Assembly (NCBI GenBank): GCA_027484425.1
Contig: JAIXSZ010000025.1
Coordinates: 1 to 64,000, forward strand
Reading direction: 5' to 3'
Source: Sphingobacteriales bacterium
GTDB lineage: Bacteria > Bacteroidota > Bacteroidia > Chitinophagales > Chitinophagaceae
DNA: 64,000 bases
Below the pieces are notes generated by a model. That model had not been told where the DNA came from. It searched no databases and saw only the letters and a program-made list of their open reading frames with translations. Within the stretch, counting starts at the first letter, position 1. Every line of letters starts with the position of its first letter. Positions 1 through 6,728 of the stretch are shown one piece after another. A program made the translations under genes and the position numbers.

Positions 1-500
1 AACTACCGGAAAATGCCTACAAACCGGAAAAGTGAATAGTATTGATAATCAATGAGTTAACCCCAAAAACACATGAAAACACCGGAAACAAACCGGAAAT
101 TAACAATAAACACAATATGACTACAGGAGGACCAATATATCATCCCTAATCAACAGAATCAGATGAATCAGTGGTTCAGACAAAAACTACCGGAAAAAGC
201 CTACAAACCGGAAAAGTGAATAGTAGTGATAATCAATGAGTTAACCCCAAAAACACATGAAAATACCGGAAACATACCGGAAATTAAAAATAAACAAAAT
301 ATGACTACAGAAGACCAGTATATCATCCCTAATCAACAGTGTCAGATGAATCAGTGGTTCAGACAATAACTACCGGAAAATGCCTACAAACCGGAAAAGT
401 GAATAGTATTGATAATCAATGAGTTAACCCCAAAAACACATGAAAACACCGGAAACAAACCGGAAAACCGGAAATGAACAATAAATCCAATATGACCAGA
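1..500. repeat. ~184-bp tandem repeat array (CCGGAAA-rich)
   Basis: Three head-to-tail copies begin at 1, 185 and 368 (periods 184 and 183 bp); the third is cut off near 500. The copies are nearly identical. Each has two pairs of ACCGGAAA-like octamers: one pair at the start, then an AT-rich core with GATAATCAATGAGTTAACCCC, then the second pair near ACATGAAAACACCGGAAAC. No reading frame is conserved, and the short minus-strand frames here have no recognisable domain. The array may extend left of the window. Confidence 0.9.
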
Positions 501-703
501 AATGACCACAAAAAACCAGCCGATAGATATAAGAACGCCCAGCCCTTGATGGTGCCTTTTGATGCCGAAGAAGAAAGCCCAACAGACAAATCGTAGACCC
601 CCAAACCCTAACCCATGACAAAAAGCCAAATAGCAGCAATGCACCAGCAGAAAACCAGCACCAGGTTGCCGCCAGTAGCCGAAGGATAACAGCGTAGAGC
701 TAC

Positions 704-733
704 TTTTTTGTCAGCGGAGCGATTGACAAAAAA
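704..733. repeat. Hairpin with 10-bp perfect stem
   Basis: TTTTTTGTCA (704-713) and TGACAAAAAA (724-733) are exact inverted repeats around a 10-nt GC-rich loop. With T/A runs on both outer edges it could work as a bidirectional terminator or belong to a dispersed element. Only the dyad itself is certain. Confidence 0.7.
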
Positions 734-748
734 TTTCCTTTTCTTTTG

Positions 749-781
749 TTACTTTTCTTTTTGAAATAGAAAGAAAAGTAA
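749..781. repeat. Hairpin with 12-bp perfect stem
   Basis: TTACTTTTCTTT (749-760) and AAAGAAAAGTAA (770-781) pair perfectly around a 9-nt loop, 15 bp after the previous hairpin. Similar TTACTTTTCTTT palindromes are, as I recall, frequent intergenic elements in Bacteroidota genomes. No gene is present from 1 to 936. Confidence 0.7.
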
Positions 782-810
782 TAGCCCACGGTCAGAATAA
801 CACCGAGCAG

Positions 811-930
811 AAAATGACTACATACCGGAAAAATGAATACCATTGATAATCAACGACTTAAGTGCCAAAATGCATGAAAACACCGGAAACAAACCGGAAA
901 TGCCAGAAATGAACAATATACTAAATATGA
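811..930. repeat. Diverged outlying copy of the 184-bp repeat
   Basis: A partial, more diverged copy of the unit at 1-500. It keeps the ACCGGAAA pairs and the TTGATAATCAA core but has several substitutions (for example ACGACTTAAGTGCC for the usual ATGAGTTAACCCC). It is separated from the array by about 310 bp that contain two hairpins. Confidence 0.8.
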
Positions 931-936
931 ATAACC

Positions 937-1131
937 TTACTGCTTCATAGCCTTGATAATGCGTGCTGCTCTTTTATCAGCTCGGGAGTTTTGAAGGCTT
1001 ATCACAGCCCATACAGCGGCAGGTATCCAGCCAACTACAGATATCTGTAATATCAGGCATAGCAGTCCGGTAAGAATGCGCCCCCTGAGGAAAAAGGATA
1101 ACCAAGGCAATAATATAGCTATGAGCGTCAT
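937..1131 (-). CDS. Small YqaE/Pmp3-like membrane protein
   Basis: Predicted 64-aa hydrophobic protein. The N-terminal part AILLPWLSFFLRGR, followed by a second hydrophobic stretch ending GWIPAAVWAV, matches the YqaE/Pmp3 pattern (a LLPP-like motif, then a GWIPG-like motif before the second membrane helix). The C-terminal basic tail (ADKRAARIIKAMK) is longer than in classical ~52-aa Pmp3 proteins, as is common in Bacteroidota versions. The frame stays open upstream to 1299, but I chose the ATG at 1131 because it opens exactly at the family N-terminus and avoids overlap with the divergent DinB gene. Likely a two-helix inner-membrane protein of unknown biochemical role; the family is linked to membrane potential and stress tolerance. 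Confidence 0.6.
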   Translation of the reverse strand: MTLIAILLPWLSFFLRGRILTGLLCLILQISVVGWIPAAVWAVISLQNSRADKRAARIIKAMKQ

Positions 1132-1270
1132 GATATGGCAGATGTGTACCCACAAAAGTAGCAAATAACAAAGTGATTTGAGGGGGGCTTGTGAAAAGGT
1201 ATACTCCGGAAATGTATAGATGGTTTGTGGCAGGTTGCGTAGCTTTATGGCACAAAAAAACAACATTGCC

Positions 1271-1789
1271 ATGCACAGACCACTAGCTACCGAGCACAAT
1301 CCCTACTTTGGCAGATACATAGATCTGGTACCCGAAGGCGACTTTATGGATGCGCTCAACAACAACACTGCCGACACCGCACAACTGTATGCCGAGCTGC
1401 TGGAAGAAAAGCACGACTACCGCTATGCCGATGATAAGTGGACAATAAAGCAAGTGCTGATGCACGTAATAGACACGGAGCGGGTGATGAGCTACCGCGC
1501 CCTAGTGGCTGCCAGAGGCGATAGCCAAACCATACTAAATAGCATGGACGAAAACCAGTATGCCGCCAATGCCGATGTGAGCCACCGCAGCATGGACGAC
1601 CTCATAGCAGAGTTTATAGCCGTGCGCACTGCCACCGAAATGCTGTTGAATAGCCTCACAGAGCAACACTACAGCCTTACCAGCCATGTGGCGGGCTATG
1701 ACACCAGTGTAAGCGCGTGGGCGCACGTTATAGTGGGGCATGCCATACACCACAACAATGTGCTGCTAGATAGATACCTGAATGAATAG
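1271..1789 (+). CDS. DinB-family protein
   Basis: About 172 residues if translation starts at the ATG at 1271; in-frame starts at 1247 and 1220 are possible. The start MHRPLATEHNPYF gives the N-terminus I expect for the family. DinB/YfiT-like four-helix bundles coordinate a metal through three histidines; candidates here lie in QVLMHVIDTER and in GHAIHHNNV near the C-terminus, with a third in the middle helices. The pattern 'YRYADDKWTIKQVLMHVIDTE' is typical of Bacteroidota DinB proteins, some of which act as thiol-dependent S-transferases. The substrate cannot be told from sequence. It is transcribed convergently with the barrel gene ending at 1815. Confidence 0.85.
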   Translation: MHRPLATEHNPYFGRYIDLVPEGDFMDALNNNTADTAQLYAELLEEKHDYRYADDKWTIKQVLMHVIDTERVMSYRALVAARGDSQTILNSMDENQYAANADVSHRSMDDLIAEFIAVRTATEMLLNSLTEQHYSLTSHVAGYDTSVSAWAHVIVGHAIHHNNVLLDRYLNE

Positions 1790-1814
1790 CAGCTGCGAGT
1801 ATACAGTAAAGGAT

Positions 1815-2477
1815 TTAGTATTCTACAAACACCAGCGGATACTTGTGCATAATGCCTATCTGAAAACAGATGTAGGGCGTGCGCATCTCGTTGATGCCCT
1901 TACTAAGGCTGCCAGGCATAATGCCTACCTCTTGCGATAGCGTAATATTCCAGTAGCCGCGAGTGGGTATGCGCTGCGATGCACCAAAGGCTACACGTAC
2001 GATAGACGAGGGCAGATTGTAAGAGGTGTTTACAGCTATAGTGTCGGCGCCATAGGGTGTGCCACCCGGCGGTGTCCAGTAGGGCAGGTGGGTATTGGTG
2101 AACTGGGTGCCACCAGCCAATATGCCCAAGCCAAGTGCAGCATGAAAATGAAAGTATTTGCGGTAGCCTACACCATAATCTACCTTGGGCGAAAAGAACA
2201 AATAACTGCTCTTGTGGTCTATGCTTATCACATCTCCATATTTTACGCTGCTATAGGCAGGCAAGGTATTAAGCATCGAAAATCGCTGATAAAATAACGA
2301 TCCACCTGCATATAGCCGATGTGTTATTTTGTGCAGGTAATAGCCCTCTATAGCGGGTGTCAATCGAGATTTGTAACCAGTAGTGTAGCCGCCGCCTGTC
2401 TGTATACCAAACATACCCTGTGCCGAGGCACATATGCTGCTGAGGCATAAAAGAAGGGTAACGAAAAGTCTGGTCAT
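1815..2477 (-). CDS. Outer-membrane beta-barrel protein, paralogue 2
   Basis: 220 aa with a clear signal peptide (hydrophobic core then ASAQ, cleavage near residue 20). The mature part alternates polar and aromatic/hydrophobic residues with Gly-rich turns (GIQTGGGYTTG, AALGLGILAGG), which suggests a small 8-10-strand outer-membrane barrel. It resembles the gene immediately upstream (2505-3194): both carry a 'GGSLFYQRFS/GVELFYQQFS' segment, an 'APKF/SPKVDYGVG' strand, a PGG turn and a 'GIMPGSL / GFLPGSL' strand. The 27-nt gap suggests co-transcription. Function unknown. Confidence 0.75.
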   Translation of the reverse strand: MTRLFVTLLLCLSSICASAQGMFGIQTGGGYTTGYKSRLTPAIEGYYLHKITHRLYAGGSLFYQRFSMLNTLPAYSSVKYGDVISIDHKSSYLFFSPKVDYGVGYRKYFHFHAALGLGILAGGTQFTNTHLPYWTPPGGTPYGADTIAVNTSYNLPSSIVRVAFGASQRIPTRGYWNITLSQEVGIMPGSLSKGINEMRTPYICFQIGIMHKYPLVFVEY

Positions 2478-2504
2478 AACAGTAAATGGTGTAAAAGTGC
2501 GCTA

Positions 2505-3194
2505 CTATGGAAAGCGAGTGCGAGAAATACCTAAACGTATGGAAACATAAGTAGGATTGAGCTTGTTAGGGCTGTAAGAGGTTCTGCTTACGTCTGTGTA
2601 GTCGCTGGTTTTGGTGAGGCTACCTGGTAGGAAGCCAAAATCTTCGGTAAGTGTAAACCTCCAATGGCGACCAATAGCCATATACTGTGTACAACCAGCA
2701 CCTACGCGTAGCACCATGCTGTTGATGTTCTTAGACTGATCTATAGTAGTATCGGCACGTATAAAACCACCCGGTGTAGGCACACTGCTAAAGCGGCGCA
2801 GTGAGTCGTAGCCGCCCATATTCATACCAATACCTGCATTAAAATAAAAGTGAACATTTTTATGACGGCCAGCACAAAACCTGAATTTAGGAGCTATAAA
2901 AGCATAAGCACTTTTGTGGCGAAGGATTTCGCCAGCAGAGCCGGTAGCATTTTTGGCACCAAGCGCCTCATTGTCATACAGGAGCGAAAACTGCTGGTAG
3001 AAGAGCTCCACGCCCACGAAAGAACGGAGTGCTACACCACGGGCAATATCCAGCCCACCCGACAGAGAAACGTCGTAGTTGCTACTGGTAGCAATGCCAC
3101 CACCAGCAAAAATACCCACTATATTATTCCTCTGAGAATAGCCCCTGAACGCAGTAATGGATAGTAAAAGAGCCAGAAGGATTGATTTCATCAC
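2505..3194 (-). CDS. Outer-membrane beta-barrel protein, paralogue 1
   Basis: 229 aa; begins MMKS with a signal peptide ending near GYSQ (about residue 20). Glycine-rich repeated strands and aromatic girdles suggest an outer-membrane barrel (for example FAGGGIATSS, NAGIGMNMGGY, LRVGAGCTQY). It is paralogous to 1815-2477. Its start is only 6 nt downstream of the stop codon of the 3-hydroxyacyl-CoA dehydrogenase gene, so it probably shares that transcript. A transport or envelope role linked to the catabolic genes is possible but unproven. Confidence 0.75.
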   Translation of the reverse strand: MMKSILLALLLSITAFRGYSQRNNIVGIFAGGGIATSSNYDVSLSGGLDIARGVALRSFVGVELFYQQFSLLYDNEALGAKNATGSAGEILRHKSAYAFIAPKFRFCAGRHKNVHFYFNAGIGMNMGGYDSLRRFSSVPTPGGFIRADTTIDQSKNINSMVLRVGAGCTQYMAIGRHWRFTLTEDFGFLPGSLTKTSDYTDVSRTSYSPNKLNPTYVSIRLGISRTRFP

Positions 3195-3200
3195 CGAAAA

Positions 3201-4367
3201 TTAAACAAAATTTTTATTTTTCATAGCTTGTTTTCTCAATAAAACACTCGCACGGTACCTGTCTTCGTGATATTGGTGATATAAATTGTCTAAAATGCCT
3301 AGCCATTTGCCCGTACCATCATCATTGCACCATGCCAGCAAGCCCTTGGGGTAGTTCACCCCCTTGGTCATTGCTGTCTCCAGATCTTCCATGTTAGCCA
3401 CGCCCAGGTGCAGGGCATCTACAGCCTCGTTGATGAGCATAGCCACTATTCTGTCTACTATCATTTTGCCCAGCTCAGGGTCTTTGTTGGGGGCAGGTGC
3501 AGGGGCAGTAGCAGCATAATCATAAAAACCTCTGCCCGTTTTTCGGCCTAGCCAGCCAGCCTCCAAAAGTCGCTTTTGCGAGAAAGATGGCTTATAACGA
3601 GGGTCGTAAAAGAAGGATTGAAATACAGTTTCAGTAACTACATAGTTCACATCATGACCTATATAATCGGTAAGGGCAAAAGGACCCATTTTAAAACCGC
3701 CTATTTCGGTCATAGCCCAGTCGATGGTGGCTATATCTGCGATACCTTCTTCATATATGCGTATTGCCTCCCCATAAAACGGACGTGCCACCCTGTTTAC
3801 AATGAAACCAGGGGTATCCTTGGCTGTAACAGGTGTTTTGCCCCATGCCTGCATAAGGGCCGTAGCCATAGGTATTAGTGCGGCATCGGTCTGTATAGCG
3901 GGTATCACCTCCACCAGCGCCATTAGTGGTGCTGGATTGAAAAAGTGCAACCCCATCACCCGCGATGGTATGCTACAAGCAGCAGCAATAGAGGTCACCG
4001 AAAGCGAAGAAGTATTAGTAGCCAGTAGACAGGTGCTACTCACTACTTTTTCAGCTTCAGCAAATACTGCTTTTTTTACATCCAGCCGCTCTACAATGGC
4101 CTCTATTACTAGTCCGCACTCCTCAAAAGCTGTGAGATGCTCTGCAAACCTGAAACGACCGAGTACATCAGCCGCAGAAGCAATTTTGCCTTTTTCTTCA
4201 AGCTTTTGCAGCGTAGCAGCCAGCATCGACTGTGCCTTGCTAAGTGCTGCAGTATTGTTATCGTATACTACTATATTGTGCCCTGCCATAGCGGCTACTT
4301 GTGCTATGCCAGCACCCATGGCGCCAGAGCCTATAATGCCTACTGCAGTGTGTTGGTTGATTGTCAT
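3201..4367 (-). CDS. 3-hydroxyacyl-CoA dehydrogenase (PaaH/HbdA-like)
   Basis: 388 aa. An N-terminal Rossmann domain carries the NAD-binding motif GSGAMGAGIAQVAA (residues ~12-25), then TNTSSLSVT and GLHFFNPAPLMALVEVI, signatures of the family that include the catalytic His of the HFFNP motif. The C-terminal helical domain GFIVNRVARPFYGEA and a second, partial repeat of that domain make it longer than a 290-aa hydroxybutyryl-CoA dehydrogenase, as in PaaH. It oxidises (3S)-3-hydroxyacyl-CoA to 3-oxoacyl-CoA with NAD+. It starts 3 nt after the stop of the FAH-family gene. A role in aromatic or fatty-acid catabolism is likely; the exact substrate is not determined. Confidence 0.92.
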   Translation of the reverse strand: MTINQHTAVGIIGSGAMGAGIAQVAAMAGHNIVVYDNNTAALSKAQSMLAATLQKLEEKGKIASAADVLGRFRFAEHLTAFEECGLVIEAIVERLDVKKAVFAEAEKVVSSTCLLATNTSSLSVTSIAAACSIPSRVMGLHFFNPAPLMALVEVIPAIQTDAALIPMATALMQAWGKTPVTAKDTPGFIVNRVARPFYGEAIRIYEEGIADIATIDWAMTEIGGFKMGPFALTDYIGHDVNYVVTETVFQSFFYDPRYKPSFSQKRLLEAGWLGRKTGRGFYDYAATAPAPAPNKDPELGKMIVDRIVAMLINEAVDALHLGVANMEDLETAMTKGVNYPKGLLAWCNDDGTGKWLGILDNLYHQYHEDRYRASVLLRKQAMKNKNFV

Positions 4368-4370
4368 TTG

Positions 4371-5372
4371 TTACTTTTTCAGGTTCAGTATGCTCCAGTC
4401 GGTTTTTTCTGCTACTATGGTGTTGCTCAGGTGTCCCAGACCATCTATGGTCATTTCTACCACATCGCCATCTTGCAGCCATTGTTCTTTGTAGTTAGGG
4501 TCGTTTAGTTTCCCAGTGCCGTTCAGCTCCAGAAAGCAGCCTGTACCCACTGTGCCACTGCCTATTACATCGCCGGGCAGTATGTCTACGCCATAGGCGC
4601 AGCGTTCTACTATTTCGGCAAATGTCCAGTCCATGTCACCCATATTGCCTTCGCTAACTTGTACGCCATTTACGCTGCAGGTCATACGCAGGTTGTAGTT
4701 GTTGCCTGTATGGTTTGGTTTGGCGGGGATTTTGTAGGGTTCCAGTTCGTCGGGGGTTACTAACATAGGGCCAATAACAGTGCTGAAATCTTTGCCTTTA
4801 GCCGGGCCCAGATTGAGCAGCATTTCTTCCATTTGTAGGGTGCGTGCGCTCATGTCGTTCATTATCATGTAGCCACCTATATAATCGTCTGCCTCAGCAG
4901 CGGTAATGTTTCTGCCTTTTTTGCAGATAACGATAGCCGCTTCCAGTTCAAAGTCGAGCCGCTTAAAGTGGTCGGGCATACAAGGTATAGGGCCAGGACC
5001 CTGTATAGCATTGTGATTGGTGAAGTAGAAAATGGGGTATTGATCAAATTCTGCTATCATATCCACTTTACGGTTGCGGCGGGCCGCTGCTACGTGCTGC
5101 CTAAAGGCATAACCATCGCGGCAAGAAGTAGGCTGCGGCACAGGTGCCAACACATGTGCGGTCTCGAAATCGACAGATGGTATACTGATATTGCCGTTTT
5201 TAATGGCAGTATCTGCACTGTGCATTGCGGCTATATGTTGTCCCCAGCCATTGAGTAGTTGTTTCATAGTAGCTGGCAAACCACTGTCGGCAGCAGTAGT
5301 ATTGTACAACTTATTGTTGATGCAAAAGGCAAGCTGTTCCGTGCCGTTTTGAGAATAGGTTACTAATTTCAT
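4371..5372 (-). CDS. Fumarylacetoacetate hydrolase (FAH) family protein
   Basis: 333 aa. The C-terminal FAH fold is recognisable from 'DFELEAAIVICKKGRNI' (metal-binding Glu residues), 'GGYMIMNDMSARTLQ', 'PGDVIGSGTVGTGC' and 'LQDGDVVEMTIDGLG'. Members hydrolyse C-C bonds of beta-diketones or isomerise/decarboxylate oxo-acids in aromatic-compound degradation, using Mg2+ or Ca2+. It is the first gene of a putative minus-strand operon with the hydroxyacyl-CoA dehydrogenase and two barrels, which supports a catabolic role. True fumarylacetoacetase is longer (~420 aa), so I do not assign fahA. Confidence 0.9.
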   Translation of the reverse strand: MKLVTYSQNGTEQLAFCINNKLYNTTAADSGLPATMKQLLNGWGQHIAAMHSADTAIKNGNISIPSVDFETAHVLAPVPQPTSCRDGYAFRQHVAAARRNRKVDMIAEFDQYPIFYFTNHNAIQGPGPIPCMPDHFKRLDFELEAAIVICKKGRNITAAEADDYIGGYMIMNDMSARTLQMEEMLLNLGPAKGKDFSTVIGPMLVTPDELEPYKIPAKPNHTGNNYNLRMTCSVNGVQVSEGNMGDMDWTFAEIVERCAYGVDILPGDVIGSGTVGTGCFLELNGTGKLNDPNYKEQWLQDGDVVEMTIDGLGHLSNTIVAEKTDWSILNLKK

Positions 5373-5496
5373 TGACTGTAGTGTTTTATAACGAGCGTAA
5401 AAATAGCAGATATACGGTGTTTGAGAAACCTTTATTTTAATTAAAATCCTTCAAATATTAGCTTAGCTTCGTTATTACCGATAAAAGTGGGTACAG

Positions 5497-5952
5497 ATGG
5501 GCAGACTTATATTGTTTTTGTTGATAAACTTCGGGGCATTGGCACTGGGCAGTGCCATGATAGGCAGTCCTGCAAGTAATGAATGGTATCTGGCAGTAAA
5601 CAAAGCCCCATGGACACCACCAGGGTGGGTTTTTGGTGCAGCATGGACTACCATAATGGTTTGTTTCAGCATTTTTTTGTGGCAATACACCAAGGGTACT
5701 GTAAATACTAAAGAGTTTTATGGTTTATTTGCGGTTCAGTTTTTGCTGAATGTGCTGTGGAATCCCGTTTTTTTCAGGTGGCATTATGTGCTGCCAGCAC
5801 TAGTGATGATTATACTGTTAACTATACTAGTGGCCATGTTTACAGTGTGGGGATTCAGGAGGGCTACGTTGCAGGGGGTATTGATGCTACCTTACCTATT
5901 GTGGCTTTGTATAGCAGCTTCGCTGAACGGGTATGTGCTTTTGAAGAATTGA
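5497..5952 (+). CDS. tspO: TspO/MBR family protein
   Basis: 151 aa with five predicted transmembrane helices. Conserved family landmarks include 'WYLAVNKAPWTPPGWVFG' after helix 1, the central 'QFLLNVLWNPVFF' helix, and the Trp-rich final helix with LPYLLWLCIAASLN. TspO proteins bind porphyrins and related tetrapyrroles and are involved in stress responses or transport. It lies 53 bp upstream of the carbonic anhydrase gene in the same direction, so co-transcription is possible. Confidence 0.93.
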   Translation: MGRLILFLLINFGALALGSAMIGSPASNEWYLAVNKAPWTPPGWVFGAAWTTIMVCFSIFLWQYTKGTVNTKEFYGLFAVQFLLNVLWNPVFFRWHYVLPALVMIILLTILVAMFTVWGFRRATLQGVLMLPYLLWLCIAASLNGYVLLKN

Positions 5953-6005
5953 TGTAAAGTTTGGGGATTGGGAGGATTAAAAAGATGTTTTGCTAATAAT
6001 TTATA

Positions 6006-6644
6006 ATGACTCCGTACAAACAATTGTTTGAGAATAACAAAACATGGATAGCCTCTATGAAGGCTAAAGATGCTGACTTTTTTGAGAAGTTGGCAACTGA
6101 CCATACTCCTGAATACTTATACATTGGCTGCTCAGACAGTCGTGTACCCGCCAACGAAATAATGGGGCTAGACCCCGGCGAGGTGTTTGTGCACCGCAAT
6201 ATAGCTAACGTAGTGGCTAATAACGACCTGAATGTAATGGCAGTGATTGAGTATGCAGTGGCGCACTTGGGTGTACAACATATAGTAGTGTGTGGTCATT
6301 ACAATTGTGGAGGTGTAAAAGCTGCAATGCAACCCAAAGATATGGGCATAATGAACCCCTGGCTGCGCAACATAAGGGATGTATACAGGTTGCACCAAGC
6401 AGAGCTGGATGGCATAAAAAACGAACACGATAGGTATAACAAGCTAGTGGAGCTGAATGTGCAAGAACAGGCAATAAACGTCATAAAAACTGCTGTGGTG
6501 CAAAAAAGTTATCTGGAGAAAAAGTTCCCATTAGTTCATGGATGGGTGTTTAGTTTAGAGACAGGTGAATTGATAGATCTGGAGATAAATTTTACAGAAA
6601 AGCTAAAAGATATTCAGAAGATATACAACCTGACTGGTGGGTAA
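6006..6644 (+). CDS. Beta-class carbonic anhydrase
   Basis: 212 aa, normal length. The zinc ligands and catalytic dyad are visible: Cys42, Asp44 and Arg46 in GCSDSRVP, then His98 and Cys101 in CGHYNCGG. It interconverts CO2 and bicarbonate in the cytoplasm, supplying bicarbonate for carboxylations and pH balance. The segment GLDPGEVFVHRNIAN is also typical of the family. A hairpin at 6663-6704 follows the stop codon. Confidence 0.96.
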   Translation: MTPYKQLFENNKTWIASMKAKDADFFEKLATDHTPEYLYIGCSDSRVPANEIMGLDPGEVFVHRNIANVVANNDLNVMAVIEYAVAHLGVQHIVVCGHYNCGGVKAAMQPKDMGIMNPWLRNIRDVYRLHQAELDGIKNEHDRYNKLVELNVQEQAINVIKTAVVQKSYLEKKFPLVHGWVFSLETGELIDLEINFTEKLKDIQKIYNLTGG

Positions 6645-6662
6645 GTTGATGTAATAAAAACT

Positions 6663-6704
6663 GAAAAGAGCGTGCGTTTAGTAGTGTGAACACAAGCTCT
6701 TTTC
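6663..6704. terminator. Hairpin between convergent genes
   Basis: GAAAAGAGC (6663-6671) pairs with GCTCTTTTC (6696-6704) around a 24-nt loop, with an extra GTG/CAC inner pairing. It sits between the ends of the carbonic anhydrase (+) and the TPR-like gene (-), so it could end both transcripts. The long loop lowers certainty. Confidence 0.5.
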
Positions 6705-6728
6705 GTTGTAACTAATTGAGATGTTTTG

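Noticed and set aside
384-644. Overlapping minus-strand open frames in the repeat region
   Set aside because: They run through the tandem repeats, are not kept open in every copy, and have no signal or domain. They are by-products of repeat composition.
1132-1299. N-terminal extension of the Pmp3-like gene
   Set aside because: It would overlap the divergent DinB gene and add ~56 residues absent from the family; the ATG at 1131 fits better.
3576-4508. Long plus-strand frames opposite the dehydrogenase gene
   Set aside because: They are antisense shadows of a clearly conserved gene, with no domain of their own.
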